Shown piece by piece: positions 1 through 9,251 of a stretch of DNA of 64,000 nucleotides. This stretch comes from Acidithiobacillus ferridurans. GTDB lineage: Bacteria > Pseudomonadota > Gammaproteobacteria > Acidithiobacillales > Acidithiobacillaceae. The stretch spans positions 1,939,501 to 2,003,500 of the forward strand of contig NZ_AP018795.1 of NCBI RefSeq assembly GCF_003966655.1. Direction: 5' to 3'. Numbering within the stretch: position 1 is the first letter of the stretch; every line of letters begins with the position of its first letter. Below the pieces are notes generated by a model that searched no databases, was not told the origin of the DNA, and saw only the letters and a program-made list of their open reading frames with translations. Position numbers and translations under genes: made by a program.

Positions 1-30
1 CTGGAGCTGACGGTGAGCGGAGGGAATTGA
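1..30 (+). CDS. C-terminal end of an upstream gene (partial)
   Basis: The first 30 bases read LELTVSGGN followed by TGA, and the next gene starts 3 bases later. This is the tail of a gene that begins outside the window. The two genes that follow are the 2Fe-2S and FAD subunits of a molybdenum hydroxylase, so the missing gene may be the molybdopterin-binding large subunit. Nine residues cannot prove this. Confidence 0.35.
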   Translation: MELTVSGGN

Positions 31-32
31 TC

Positions 33-482
33 ATGACGACGATGCGCATCAACGGTAGGGCATTTCAGAGCAGCTCAGCGCCGAACACCCGTTTACTGGA
101 TGTATTGCGTAATGAATGCGACCTCAAGGGGGCCAAAGAAGGCTGCGGTGAAGGAGAGTGTGGCGCCTGCGCGGTACTGGTGAATGGCAAGCTGGTGAAT
201 AGCTGTCTGGTTCCTCTCGGGCAGATGGAGCAGGCGGAGATTACCACGGTGGAGGGCCTTCCCGAAGATAGTGCCCTGGCACGGGCCTTTGTTCACTGCG
301 GCGCCACCCAATGCGGGATTTGTACGCCGGGTATGATGCTCGCGGCGACCGCCCTGTTGGCGGAGCATGCGAATCCGACACTGGAGGAGATTCGCTGGGG
401 CCTGAGCGGCAATCTCTGTCGCTGTACCGGGTATGGGCGCATTTATGCGGCCATCGCCCAGGCCGCCGGAGGGGTCTGCTGA
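33..482 (+). CDS. Molybdenum hydroxylase (xanthine dehydrogenase type) 2Fe-2S subunit
   Basis: This is a 149-residue small subunit of the xanthine dehydrogenase/CO dehydrogenase family, which passes electrons from the molybdenum centre to FAD. The N-terminal plant-ferredoxin-type domain carries the cluster motif EGCGEGECGACAV at about residues 36-48, with a further Cys in VNSCLVP. The C-terminal [2Fe-2S] domain has CGATQCGICTPGM and NLCRCTGYGRI, the family's two paired-Cys motifs. ATG at 33 is chosen because GGAGG lies 9 bases upstream. The stop overlaps the start of the FAD subunit gene. The substrate is probably a purine or pyrimidine, judging from the ring-opening enzymes encoded downstream. 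Confidence 0.93.
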   Translation: MTTMRINGRAFQSSSAPNTRLLDVLRNECDLKGAKEGCGEGECGACAVLVNGKLVNSCLVPLGQMEQAEITTVEGLPEDSALARAFVHCGATQCGICTPGMMLAATALLAEHANPTLEEIRWGLSGNLCRCTGYGRIYAAIAQAAGGVC

Positions 483-1348
483 TGTCTGATTGGATAAGGC
501 CGCGACATTTGCCGGAAGCCCTGGAGCTATTGGCGGCAGCCCCCCGCCCATATCGGGTGATTTCGGGCGGAACCGATCTTATGGTGGAGAGTCACCTCGC
601 CCCGGAACGGCGCCCGGAGTCCTGGCTGGACATCAGCGGACTGCAGGAGTTGCAGGGGCTGCAGATTACGGAAGATGGTATCCGGATTGGCGCGGCTACT
701 TCCCTGGAAGCGATTCGCCGGCATGCGGAAGTGGTCGCCCACTGGCCGATGCTGGCAGCCTCGGCGGCGGTGACCGGGGCGCCGCCCATTCAAAATCGCG
801 CCACGCTGGGTGGCAACGTTTGCAATGCCTCACCTGCGGCGGATAACGCGCCGGTATTGCTGGCTTATGGCGCACGTCTGGAGATCGCCCATCATCACGG
901 TTCGCGCTGGTTGCCTTATGGAGATTTCCATCAGGGGTATCGTAAGACGGCCTTGCAAGCTGGAGAGTTACTCAGCGCTCTGTGGATTCCTTACCCCCCC
1001 AAACACAGTCGCAGCTATTTTCGGAAAGTCGGAACACGGGCAGCGCAAGCTATTGCCAAGGTGAGTATCGCGGCGCTCATCGAAGAAGATAGTGATGGAA
1101 TTATTCGGAGCGCGCGTTTTGGCATGGCGAGTGTGGCGGCGACTCCCTGTACCTTGCCATCCGTGAGCCACTATCTGCTGGGACGTGCGTTGCGTGATAT
1201 TTCCGAAACTGATGTGCGCCATGGGGTAAGGCAGGATATTGCACCGATTCAGGATATTCGCTCGACGGCAGAATACCGTTTGGAGATAGTCTCCCGGTTG
1301 GTACTGGAGGCCATACATAGACGTAGTAAATCGAAAAAGGAGGATTAG
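482..1348 (+). CDS. Molybdenum hydroxylase FAD-binding subunit
   Basis: This is a 288-residue medium subunit (CoxM/XdhB-like). The N-terminal FAD_binding_5 region has the flavin-contacting segment VISGGTDLM near residue 32 and a second TLGGNVCNASPAAD motif near residue 105, which are hallmarks of the family. The C-terminal half matches the CO dehydrogenase flavoprotein C-terminal domain. The start ATG overlaps the TGA of the 2Fe-2S gene, so translation is coupled. The matching large subunit gene is not in the window and may lie just upstream. A run of seven C at 994-1000 keeps the reading frame here. Confidence 0.92.
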   Translation: MSDWIRPRHLPEALELLAAAPRPYRVISGGTDLMVESHLAPERRPESWLDISGLQELQGLQITEDGIRIGAATSLEAIRRHAEVVAHWPMLAASAAVTGAPPIQNRATLGGNVCNASPAADNAPVLLAYGARLEIAHHHGSRWLPYGDFHQGYRKTALQAGELLSALWIPYPPKHSRSYFRKVGTRAAQAIAKVSIAALIEEDSDGIIRSARFGMASVAATPCTLPSVSHYLLGRALRDISETDVRHGVRQDIAPIQDIRSTAEYRLEIVSRLVLEAIHRRSKSKKED

Positions 1349-1351
1349 AAT

Positions 1352-1936
1352 ATGGGTACCTATGCAAAGCAGACAGAGGCGGTTTATGTAGATGTTCCAT
1401 TGCTGGATGCGACCCCGGAGAATCTCGCGGAATACGGTGTGATGATTGGCGAGGCGGTACACCGGCCTGGACTTTCGATTCCCTTTTATAAGGGGAGTGT
1501 GGAAGAGGGGCAAAATCTCGATTTTGAATATACCGGTCGCGCGGTGGTCCGCACGGCGCGGATATCCCACCGCAACCCCGAGATTACCTGGCTGGAACGG
1601 CACCTCAATATGACGCAGATTTTTGTCGGGCTGGGCAGCATTCCCTTCGCCATGGTGTTGGGTAAACCCAATCAGGGCAGCGGGGAAAATGTCCCCCGCC
1701 TGGACGACGTCCGCGCTTTTCGCATTCCAGCGGGGCAGGGGGTGATGATTTATGCGGGTACCTGGCACGATTTCCCCATGTCCATTGGCGATCCGGTGAC
1801 GGTGATGACCATGAATTCTGACGAGGTGGTCACTGCTTTGGCGAACGCTCAGGCAGCAGATGAGATGGATGACGGTGATGTGTACAAGATCGACATCCAA
1901 CGTCGCACCGGGCGGGTACTCCGGGTTCCCTTTTAG
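1352..1936 (+). CDS. Ureidoglycolate lyase-like (AllA family) protein
   Basis: This 194-residue protein resembles the cupin-fold ureidoglycolate lyase/hydrolase family. Supporting segments are a TWLERHLNMTQIFVGLGSIPF-like core, where the family has its LERHPLGSQAF-like motif, and GVMIYAGTWHDFPM, corresponding to the family's WHHPL-type metal/substrate site. A strong AAGGAGG precedes ATG 1352. It sits between the Mo-hydroxylase subunits and the ring-opening amidohydrolase, which suggests a role in handling a ureido or carbamoyl acid intermediate. The real substrate is unknown. The usual family length is about 160-170 residues, so this member has extra sequence at both ends. Confidence 0.7.
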   Translation: MGTYAKQTEAVYVDVPLLDATPENLAEYGVMIGEAVHRPGLSIPFYKGSVEEGQNLDFEYTGRAVVRTARISHRNPEITWLERHLNMTQIFVGLGSIPFAMVLGKPNQGSGENVPRLDDVRAFRIPAGQGVMIYAGTWHDFPMSIGDPVTVMTMNSDEVVTALANAQAADEMDDGDVYKIDIQRRTGRVLRVPF

Positions 1937-1954
1937 TCGCAGAAGGCGAAGACC

Positions 1955-3046
1955 ATGCGTACCTCCGTCTACCGGTTTTTTACGACAGACCCTGCCGACG
2001 TTTCCGGGCTGGCCCGGGCGATTGCCGAGGGGATGATAGATCCCCAGAGCATCGTCGCGATTATTGGCAAAACCGAGGGTAACGGCGGCATAAACGACTT
2101 TACCCGGACTTTGGCGATGATGGCTGTGAGCCAAGTGCTGGCAACGCATTTGGATTGCAGTCCAGAGTTGGTGGAAGAACGCGTGGTGTTGTCCTTTTCG
2201 GGAGGTAGTGAAGGGGTTGCGGCGCCGCATATTCTGGTGTTTACGGTATCAGGCCGGGCGGCGGAGCAAGCCTATCCGATAAAACGTCTGGCGCTTGCAT
2301 CCGCCCATACCCGCCCTTTCAGCGCGCAGGAAGTGGGGCGGATGGTGATGGTGCGGGAGACCGCCCGCGCGGTGACCCGGCTCATGCATACCTTGCAGGT
2401 CGAGCCTGCGGATGTGCATCTGGTACAGATCAAAGGGGCGATTCCAGCGCTGGACTCTACAACGACCGGAAATGTCCGTGGCGAGCACCTGCGCTGTGAC
2501 ATGGCCTGGTCGCGCGGCGCTTCTGCCTTGGGGGTGGCCCTCGCTCTGGGTGAGGTCACCGAATCCGAACTGTCGGATGACGTCATCAACCAGGATTGGT
2601 CTTTGTACTCCAGTCGGGCCAGCGTTTCTGCCAAACCCTTATTGCGGCGCTCCGAAATAGTGCTCTTCGCCAATTCGTGCTGGTGGGAGGGTGATCTGGT
2701 CATCGCCCATGAGGTGATGCGGGACATCATCGATGTGGCGGCGATTCATGCCGTGCTGAATCAGCTGGGACTGCAGCCCGTCAACGGGCAGTTGGCGGCG
2801 GTCGATGCGGAGAAGGTGCTGGCGGTCTTTGCCAAATCCGATGCCGACCCGCGGGGCCATATCCGCCATCGTCGTCATACCATGTGGACAGACGCGGATA
2901 TCTCCGATATGCGCTATTCCCGCTGTGTAGTCTCAGCCTTGTTGGCCGGAATCACCGGGGAAACCGGCGTTTATGTCTCGACGCGCGCGGAGCATCAGGG
3001 TCCCCAGGGGGGCGGGCCGGTGGCCGTGATCGGGTACGCATCATGA
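1955..3046 (+). CDS. Ring-opening amidohydrolase (cyanuric acid hydrolase/barbiturase family)
   Basis: This is a 363-residue member of the AtzD/barbiturase family, which hydrolyses the amide bond of a cyclic imide (cyanuric acid or barbituric acid). The three-repeat architecture is visible. There is a Lys motif, IIGKTEGNGGINDFTR, near residue 40. The first active-site Ser lies in FSGGSEGVAAPH near residue 85. The second is in RGASALGVALALGE near residue 185, and the third is the SSRASVSAKP segment. The C-terminal EHQGPQGGGPV is a family signature. A preceding Mo-hydroxylase favours barbiturate, made by oxidising uracil. The AtzG/E/H-like genes that follow recall the cyanuric acid pathway. Sequence alone does not separate the two substrates. 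It overlaps the next gene by 4 bases. Confidence 0.88.
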   Translation: MRTSVYRFFTTDPADVSGLARAIAEGMIDPQSIVAIIGKTEGNGGINDFTRTLAMMAVSQVLATHLDCSPELVEERVVLSFSGGSEGVAAPHILVFTVSGRAAEQAYPIKRLALASAHTRPFSAQEVGRMVMVRETARAVTRLMHTLQVEPADVHLVQIKGAIPALDSTTTGNVRGEHLRCDMAWSRGASALGVALALGEVTESELSDDVINQDWSLYSSRASVSAKPLLRRSEIVLFANSCWWEGDLVIAHEVMRDIIDVAAIHAVLNQLGLQPVNGQLAAVDAEKVLAVFAKSDADPRGHIRHRRHTMWTDADISDMRYSRCVVSALLAGITGETGVYVSTRAEHQGPQGGGPVAVIGYAS

Positions 3047-4005
3047 ATGCCCTCGCCAGTCGTCAGCGGCCCTTGCTTCCGGTCCGGGAAGCCGTCGTGA
3101 CCAGGGTGCAGGGGTCTGCGCCCACGGTGATCGGGGCCAGCATGTGTCTCTTGGCAGACGGCTCGCTGCTGGGCACGGTAGGTGGTGGCCGTATGGAATA
3201 TCAGATCTGTCAGGTGTTGCGCTCTCCCCGTTCTGAAGCACCCCCGGCATTGCTGACTTTTACCCTGGGCACGGCGGATGATCAGTGCTGCGGTGGGCAG
3301 GTGGAAATCTGTGTGTTGGATGTGCCCCTATTTTTTTCCGAGCTGTACCAGTCCGGCGCCTCCCGTCTCTATCAAAGGGATTCGGCAGGCCGGTTGCAGC
3401 TCGTGGCCGGGATTACCCGTCTGGGACGGCAAATCGGTTCCTTTGATGCCTTGACTGTGCTTTTGCGCGCTGACGCTCCGGGTATGGATGTCGAGGAGCG
3501 GCACTTCGCGCTGCCTGCTCCCCATCATCAGCCGCTATGGATTTTTGGTGCGGGGCATGTGGGGCGGGCGGTTGCCAGGATGGCGCACGAATTGGATTTT
3601 GCTTTATCGGTATTTGATGAGCGGGTCGAATGGGCCGATCCTGCGGCCTTCCCGCCAGAGGTCGCCGTGGTAGACCAATGGTCCTGGGTGGACCTGCAGG
3701 CCCCGGCAATCGATGCCGTAGTGCTCATCATGACCTACAGCCACGCTATGGATTACGCGTTGCTGGAGCATTTTATCGGGGAACCATTGGCTTATCTCGG
3801 AGTAATTGCCAGCCGGTCTAAAGCGGCGCGTTTCAGTCACGCTCTGGCCCGCTCCGGACATGATATTCCGGACTATTTGCACATGCCTATGGGTTTACCA
3901 GGACTGGGTAAAAAGCCCCCAGAAATCGCGATCAGCGTGTTGGCGGAGTTATTGCGATTACGGCAGCAAAAAACCCGATTTTTAATAAAAGGAAAAGCAG
4001 AATGA
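3043..4005 (+). CDS. XdhC-family molybdenum cofactor insertion/sulfuration factor
   Basis: This 320-residue XdhC/CoxI-family protein would bind and sulfurate molybdenum cofactor and load it into the Mo-hydroxylase encoded at the start of the operon. The N-terminal XdhC domain contains SAPTVIGASMCLLADGSLLGTVGGG near residue 25. A Rossmann segment, IFGAGHVGRAVARMA, lies near residue 167. The C-terminal MPMGLPGLGKKPPEIAISVLAELL is the family's closing motif. The start ATG at 3043 overlaps the stop of the amidohydrolase gene (ATGA). A longer in-frame start at 2884 lies inside the previous gene and is not credible. Confidence 0.88.
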   Translation: MNALASRQRPLLPVREAVVTRVQGSAPTVIGASMCLLADGSLLGTVGGGRMEYQICQVLRSPRSEAPPALLTFTLGTADDQCCGGQVEICVLDVPLFFSELYQSGASRLYQRDSAGRLQLVAGITRLGRQIGSFDALTVLLRADAPGMDVEERHFALPAPHHQPLWIFGAGHVGRAVARMAHELDFALSVFDERVEWADPAAFPPEVAVVDQWSWVDLQAPAIDAVVLIMTYSHAMDYALLEHFIGEPLAYLGVIASRSKAARFSHALARSGHDIPDYLHMPMGLPGLGKKPPEIAISVLAELLRLRQQKTRFLIKGKAE

Positions 4006-4202
4006 ATCCACCCGGAACAGATGCCGAAACGCCCGAGGATACGTATATGAACTATCTCTTCGATTCTTTGGGGCTCAGTGTGCGCGAAGAATGGCGTGCA
4101 GACGTGAAGCATTATTTCATGCTGAGTACCCGGATGGCCAAGGTGCTGGAAGCGCATCCGCTGGACATGACGGAAGATTTGGCCCCGGTATTCCGCTCAT
4201 GA
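4002..4202 (+). CDS. AtzG-like small subunit (DUF4089)
   Basis: This 66-residue protein has the size and placement of AtzG/HpxX, the small partner that stabilises the AtzE amidase in the 1-carboxybiuret hydrolase complex. The segment YMNYLFDSLGLSVREEWRADV, followed by VLEAHPLDMTEDLAPVFR, matches the pattern of DUF4089 proteins. AAAGGA lies about 9 bases before the ATG. The gene overlaps XdhC upstream and the amidase downstream by ATGA junctions, so equimolar translation with AtzE is likely. Confidence 0.8.
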   Translation: MNPPGTDAETPEDTYMNYLFDSLGLSVREEWRADVKHYFMLSTRMAKVLEAHPLDMTEDLAPVFRS

Positions 4203-5596
4203 AGCCAGAGGACGACTCATTTCCGCAGGCGCAGGAAATTGCGCAGCGGGTCCGTAGCGGCGAGTGGCGCGCAACGGAGGTGGTGCAGGATACGCTCCGG
4301 CATATCCACGCCAGGAACGGCGAGATCAATGCCTTCACCAGCGTCACGGAAGCGCGTGCGCTACGGGAAGCGGAGGCAGTGGACCAGAAGGTGGCGCGGG
4401 GCGAAGACCCTGGGCCTCTGGCGGGGGTGCCCTTTGCGGTCAAAAATCTTTTTGATTTGCAGGGCGAGATTACCCTCGCCGGTTCCAAGATCAATCGAAA
4501 AGATGCCCCCGCCGTAGCGGACGCCACCGCCGTAAGGCGGCTCACGGCAGCGGGCGCCGTCATGGTGGGCGCTCTCAATATGGGCGAGTACGCCTATGAT
4601 TTTACAGGAGAAAACATTCACTATGGGCCTTCCCGCAATCCCCATGACCGTTTGCGGATGACAGGCGGGTCCAGTGGTGGCAGTGGTGGCGCCGTAGCGG
4701 CAGGCATGGTGCCCATCGCCCTGGGTTCTGACACCAACGGTTCCATTCGGGTGCCGTCTTCCCTCTGTGGTATTTTTGGACTGAAGCCGACCTATGGCCG
4801 CTTGTCCCGGGCTGGAGCCTTCCCTTTCTGTCCCAGTCTCGATCATATCGGTCCACTGGCACGCAGCGTGGTGGATCTCGCTCTCGCCTATGATGCCATG
4901 CAAGGGGCGGATGCTGCGGACCCCGTTTGTGCGGATAGGGCGATTGAGCCGGTCAGTGGAAGTCTGGCAGACGGTGTCGCCGGCCTGAAAATCGCCATTG
5001 CCGCCGGCTATTTCATGCAACAGGCGACGTCAGCAGCGGAGCAGGCGCTGGCGCGGGTCGCGGCGGCGCTGAATGTGACGGATCTCGTCGAAATTCCCGG
5101 CACCGCGCAGGCGCGTGCCGCCGCCTATCTCATCACCAATGCCGAAAGCAGCAATCTGCATCTGGATCGTTTGCGTCATCACGCCGCCGACTATGACCCG
5201 GATGTGCGGGATCGCATGCTGGCCGGTACGCTATTGCCCGCGTCCTGGAATATTCAGGCTCAGCGTTTCCGGCGCTGGTATCGGGCGGAAGTACTCAAGG
5301 TTTTCGCGCGCTATGACCTGTTGCTGGCACCGGCTACCCCCATGTCGGCGCCCGCCATCGGGCAGCGATATATGGAACTGGATGGGGAGCAAATGATGGT
5401 GCGACCGCATTTGGGGTTGTACACCCAACCCCTCTCTTTCATTGGCCTCCCGGTGGTGGTGGTGCCCGTAGCCAGCGCAGGGGAGATGCCTATCGGGGTC
5501 CAGATTATCGCCGCACCCTGGCAGGAGGCGCGAATATTTAAAGTCGCAAGAGAGCTTGAGTTGCACGGATTTACCAGTCCAATCCCCGCTCGCTAA
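4199..5596 (+). CDS. AtzE-family amidase
   Basis: This 465-residue amidase-signature enzyme is of the AtzE type (1-carboxybiuret hydrolase, HpxY-like). The Ser-cisSer-Lys triad is visible. Lys82 lies in PFAVKNLFD, the cis-Ser in [15 protein letters not shown] at about 158, and the nucleophile Ser182 in [16 protein letters not shown]. The [11 protein letters not shown] variant is typical of AtzE rather than GatA. It overlaps the AtzG-like gene by 4 bases and so probably forms a complex with it. In this operon it should cut an amide in the acyclic product released by the ring-opening hydrolase. The exact substrate (1-carboxybiuret, ureidomalonate or an oxamate-related compound) is not resolved. 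Confidence 0.88.
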   Translation: MKPEDDSFPQAQEIAQRVRSGEWRATEVVQDTLRHIHARNGEINAFTSVTEARALREAEAVDQKVARGEDPGPLAGVPFAVKNLFDLQGEITLAGSKINRKDAPAVADATAVRRLTAAGAVMVGALNMGEYAYDFTGENIHYGPSRNPHDRLRMTGGSSGGSGGAVAAGMVPIALGSDTNGSIRVPSSLCGIFGLKPTYGRLSRAGAFPFCPSLDHIGPLARSVVDLALAYDAMQGADAADPVCADRAIEPVSGSLADGVAGLKIAIAAGYFMQQATSAAEQALARVAAALNVTDLVEIPGTAQARAAAYLITNAESSNLHLDRLRHHAADYDPDVRDRMLAGTLLPASWNIQAQRFRRWYRAEVLKVFARYDLLLAPATPMSAPAIGQRYMELDGEQMMVRPHLGLYTQPLSFIGLPVVVVPVASAGEMPIGVQIIAAPWQEARIFKVARELELHGFTSPIPAR

Positions 5597-5609
5597 GAGG
5601 AAAAATCCC

Positions 5610-5996
5610 ATGGTTCACACCGAAATCAATGCGCCCGAAGTCTTACAAGAAATGCAGGCAGCTTTTTTTCGTTATGAAAAAGCATTGGTGGAAAACGACG
5701 TTCATGTATTGGACGAGTTATTTTGGAATAGTGTATACACGTTGCGCTATGGAGTGGCAGAAAATCTCTATGGCTATGCGGCCATTGCCGAGTTCCGGGC
5801 ATCCCGTCCAGCCCCGGCGCTAAATCGGGAGTTGGTCAATACGACGATCACCACCTATGGACAGAGTTTTGCGACTGCCAACACGGAGTTCCGGCGCGAA
5901 CAGGTGCATGGGCGACAAAGTCAGACCTGGATACGCACGCCAGATGGTTGGCGTATCGTCGCGGCGCATGTGAGCCTGATGCCGATGGCAACTTAG
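5610..5996 (+). CDS. AtzH/HpxZ-like protein (DUF3225)
   Basis: This is a 128-residue SnoaL/NTF2-like protein. The DUF3225 pattern is clear in [28 protein letters not shown] and [19 protein letters not shown]. In Pseudomonas cyanurate catabolism the homologue AtzH is a 1,3-dicarboxyurea decarboxylase or amidohydrolase step. In Klebsiella, HpxZ belongs to the hpxWXYZ purine/oxamate group. AGAGGAAA lies just before ATG 5610. It follows AtzE by 13 bases, the same order as in atz and hpx clusters. Confidence 0.82.
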   Translation: MVHTEINAPEVLQEMQAAFFRYEKALVENDVHVLDELFWNSVYTLRYGVAENLYGYAAIAEFRASRPAPALNRELVNTTITTYGQSFATANTEFRREQVHGRQSQTWIRTPDGWRIVAAHVSLMPMAT

Positions 5997-6004
5997 GCCG
6001 TAGC

Positions 6005-6613
6005 ATGGATGCAGCCATCATTCTGGCGGGTGGCCGGTCCCGGCGCTCGGGGCGACAGCACAAAGCGTGCAGGCGTGTGCCCGGTGATGGCCGGAACTGG
6101 GTTGATCGGCAGGTGGATATCCTGCGGCAGGCGGGGTTCGCGCCGGTGTATCTGGTGACAGGGTACCGGCCACGGCGGATTTTGGCTTGCCTGCATCGTC
6201 GTGCCATGAAACGGCATAACTTTCGGGCAAGGCGTGGGCCTTTCTCGACGCTTCAGATGGGGCTGCATAAACTATCCGGCTCTGCGTTGGTGGTGCAGGT
6301 AGATACGACTTTGCCGCCCGTACCATGGCTCAGGCGGCTGCGGCGCATCGCACATGCTCGGAATATTGCGGCGGTAAGTCCGATAGATCGATGGTGTAGC
6401 GGCGGGCATCCGCTGATGGTGTCGCAGGGTTGGCTACAGTCGCTCTGCGCAGTACCTGTGGATGCAGCCGATGCAAGGTTAGATCGACAACTGGGTTATT
6501 TGTCGGCGGCAGAGCATATTCGCTTGCCGTGGAATCATTTTTTACGTTATTCCCGGCTGAACACCCGCCGGGAATGGTGTTCAGCGCGTCGCAAACTGAG
6601 GTCCATTCTGTGA
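6005..6613 (+). CDS. MobA-like nucleotidyltransferase (molybdenum cofactor cytidylyltransferase-like)
   Basis: This 202-residue protein opens with MDAAIILAGGRSRRSGRQHK, the nucleotide-binding loop of NTP transferases such as MocA/MobA. A later VVQVDTTLPPVPWLRRL takes the place of the usual DxPxV segment. These enzymes convert Mo-molybdopterin into its dinucleotide form for xanthine-dehydrogenase-type enzymes, which fits the Mo-hydroxylase of this operon. The loop departs from the LAAGxSxRMGxxK consensus and the protein is unusually Arg-rich, so activity is uncertain. The stop overlaps the GTG start of the next gene. Confidence 0.65.
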   Translation: MDAAIILAGGRSRRSGRQHKACRRVPGDGRNWVDRQVDILRQAGFAPVYLVTGYRPRRILACLHRRAMKRHNFRARRGPFSTLQMGLHKLSGSALVVQVDTTLPPVPWLRRLRRIAHARNIAAVSPIDRWCSGGHPLMVSQGWLQSLCAVPVDAADARLDRQLGYLSAAEHIRLPWNHFLRYSRLNTRREWCSARRKLRSIL

Positions 6614-7799
6614 AACGCGGTCAAGTCTCCTTGTCGGCGAGCTCGGAGGGGGGTGCCGTGAGTGCTCCGCACGCGCTGGCGGCCGAGGCCGGGGCCGCTA
6701 TTTTGCGCAGCGGTGGTAATGCCATAGAGGCGGGTATCGCGGTGGCATCGACCCTCTCCGTGGTCTATCCCCACATGAACGGGCTGGGGGGCGATGGGTT
6801 CTGGCTGATCTCGGACGGCGATGCGCATACGGTACGCGGACTGGCCGCCGCGGGTCCATCAGGACGACACTATTCGGCAGCGCTGTTTCATGAACGTGGG
6901 CTGCGCGAGATTCCGTTCCGTGGCGGCTTGTCCGCTTTGACAGTGCCGGGTGCGGTGGGCGGCTGGGGAGCAGCATTTGGGTTCTCCAAGGATCGCTGGC
7001 GGGGCTGTAAATCCTGGTCCGATTTGCTGGAGAGCGCCTACTGCTACGCCGCCACCGGTTTTCGGCTCAGCCCTAACCAGAGCCATACCCTCACCAGATT
7101 TGGCAATGAACTCCGTCAGCAGCCGGGTTTCGCGGCACAATATATGCCGGGGGGGAGATAATGCCAACCGGGCGACTGTGGAGTCAACGGGCGCTGGCAC
7201 AAACGCTCGGGACTCTGGCGGAGAATGGTGCAGAGGCTTTTTATCACGGTCCGCTAGCCTGGCAAATGGCGAAGGGTCTCAAAGCCGCCGGCAGTCTGCT
7301 GACAGAAGCGGATTTGCGGGCCTTCGAGCCCCGCTGGGTGGAGCCGGTGCGCACCGCCTTCGGCATCGGCGAGGCTATCAATATGCCGCCGCCCACCCAA
7401 GGGGTAGCCTCGCTCATGATCCTCGCCCTGCTCAATCGTGTTGGACTCAACAGCGGGGACCATCTGGGCGCGGAACTGATTCATAACACGGTAGAAATTA
7501 CCAAACTGGCCTTCAAGTATCGGGACCAGCTAATAGCTGATCCTGACTTTGGCGATGTGGATATTGCGTCATTGCTGAATCCGGATTTTCTGGATGACTG
7601 CGCCAGAGAGATACATCCCCTTATGGCGATGCCATTGCCACCCATTGGACTCGCCAAAGGCGATACGGTCTGGTTCGGGGTGGTGGATGGGCAAGGGCGA
7701 ATGGTGAGTGTGATTCAGAGTCTGAAGTTTAGACATGCAGCCTCCTCGCCAGCTTCTATGTGTGGCGATATGGCGTAGTAAATGTGGAGCAGGATTGAG

Positions 7800-9122
7800 T
7801 CAGGCGACCTTTTTGCGGGGTGGGTCATCGGTATCGGCCCAAAAGGCGGGGGCGGGGCACTGGAATTTCCCGGACTTCGGGTCGTAGCCCTTCCAGAATG
7901 GAACCCGCAGAAATTGCAGATGAAGCCATTGGGCCATGAGTCCTGCGGTGACAGGAGTAGCGATACGCCAGGGCGCTACTGCAGTCATGGGGAAATCTTC
8001 GGATAGGGTTTCGGCGAGGAGTTGCACCATGGACCAAGCGATGCAGCGGATTTGCATCCAGCGTTCCAAGACGGTGCGTTTTTGCTGCCAGAGGTTATGG
8101 ATGCCCCACCAGCGTTTGAGATTGTGGAAGATCGGTTCGATCTGCCAGCGGTTGCTGTAGAGGACGACGATTTCGCTGGCGGTGAGATCCGTCTCGGAAG
8201 CGAGATAGAGGCGGGTGGGAGACCACCGATGATGCTTTTCATCGTAGATCGCACTCCATACGGCACGGACCGGATGGCCGTTCAGGAATCGTGCATTGGC
8301 GATGATGGATTGAAGACGGACCTTCTGCCGTTTCCCATAGAGATCCAGAGAGACGATCTCGGTGGGCAGCGCAGCCATGTCTTCCACGGTGTACTTGTTT
8401 CCATATATCCGAGGACGCCCGCGTTGGGATGTCCTCGGCGGTGGGTCGCGGAGCAGTACAGTATCTTTGCGCACCTGGCCGATGAACTGGCCTGCCGGCT
8501 GCAGGCCGTGCTGACGCAACAGGGGCAAGAGCAGGCGCCGCCGCATGAACCAAGCATCGGTGAGCAACCGGACGGGTACGGGGATGTGGGGTATAAAGGC
8601 GCGCAGCAATGCTCCGGCGATTTTCAGCTTGTGGGTGTTGCCGGTACTGGGCACCAGGCGCAAGCGGATGGGAAAGGAAATGGCTTTGCCGGAACGGGTA
8701 CGCAGGGTCAACGCCAGACCCACCCAATTCTGGGCGAGGACATAACTGGGGCGGTTGTGCTTATGACTGTGGTCGAAGCGGATGGCCGCGCCTGGGGCCT
8801 TGGTAGAGTGCCGCAGGACCATCGTGTCGTCGACGACTAACTCGACGATCAGGGGCTTGGGCAAGGACTGCAGGAGCCAGCGTACCTGGGTTATGGCCAA
8901 CGCCTGTGTACGCAAGGACGCACGCTCCAGGAGTTTGTAATAGGTGGTCCAGTGGCAGCGGAGGGAGATGCTGCTGAGGGCGCGGGTGACCCAGCCTTCG
9001 GGCGAGATCAGGCAACCGCAAAGCAGCTCCACAAAACTGCGCCGCGAGCGGGGCGGCACGACCGTCAGAAAGTAGGAAATCCACTCCGAGAGGCGGAGGG
9101 CAACGAGACGATGAAAGGGCAT
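7800..9122 (-). CDS. IS transposase, DDE (IS4-like), copy 1
   Basis: This is a 440-residue DDE transposase. The likely catalytic residues are in VVDDTMVLRH (first Asp, about residue 98), LLTDAWFMRR (second Asp, about 195) and the C-terminal YSNRWQIEPIFHNLKRWWGI, which is the Y-R-W-E-K pattern of IS4-type enzymes and holds the Glu. The start codon is at 9122, preceded by two strong hairpins and no clear ribosome site, so translation is probably kept low. The reading frame is intact and matches the second copy, so the element may still be active. Confidence 0.93.
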   Translation of the reverse strand: MPFHRLVALRLSEWISYFLTVVPPRSRRSFVELLCGCLISPEGWVTRALSSISLRCHWTTYYKLLERASLRTQALAITQVRWLLQSLPKPLIVELVVDDTMVLRHSTKAPGAAIRFDHSHKHNRPSYVLAQNWVGLALTLRTRSGKAISFPIRLRLVPSTGNTHKLKIAGALLRAFIPHIPVPVRLLTDAWFMRRRLLLPLLRQHGLQPAGQFIGQVRKDTVLLRDPPPRTSQRGRPRIYGNKYTVEDMAALPTEIVSLDLYGKRQKVRLQSIIANARFLNGHPVRAVWSAIYDEKHHRWSPTRLYLASETDLTASEIVVLYSNRWQIEPIFHNLKRWWGIHNLWQQKRTVLERWMQIRCIAWSMVQLLAETLSEDFPMTAVAPWRIATPVTAGLMAQWLHLQFLRVPFWKGYDPKSGKFQCPAPAFWADTDDPPRKKVA

Positions 9123-9134
9123 GACAGTGATTCC

Positions 9135-9186
9135 GAGAAGCCTAAAACGCTTCTCATTGGCCGACCCTTTTTTACAAGGGTCGGCC
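9135..9186 (-). promoter_or_regulatory. Paired hairpins in the IS transposase leader, copy 1
   Basis: Two perfect stems precede the transposase start. The first is GAGAAGC/GCTTCTC (9135-9141 with 9149-9155). The second is an 11-bp stem, GGCCGACCCTT/AAGGGTCGGCC (9159-9169 with 9176-9186). Such structures in other insertion sequences block transposase synthesis from transcripts that enter from outside. That role here is inferred. Confidence 0.55.
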
Positions 9187-9230
9187 GCACGGCACTATCA
9201 CTGTGTCAAGCACTTTCGTAGCAAAAATAG

Positions 9231-9251
9231 AAAAAACCCGGCGGAGCCGGG
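9231..9251 (-). terminator. Rho-independent terminator at the IS end, copy 1
   Basis: Read on the minus strand, CCCGGC and GCCGGG form a 6-bp GC-rich stem with a 3-base loop, followed by six T. It lies just inside the terminal inverted repeat and upstream of the transposase. It would stop transcription coming in from the neighbouring gene. The second IS copy has the same structure. Confidence 0.7.

Noticed and set aside
968-2230. A 420-codon open frame on the minus strand
   Set aside because: It lies opposite the well-supported FAD subunit, ureidoglycolate-lyase-like and amidohydrolase genes. Its translation has no recognisable motif and a His/Arg/Pro-rich bias typical of antisense frames in GC-rich DNA.
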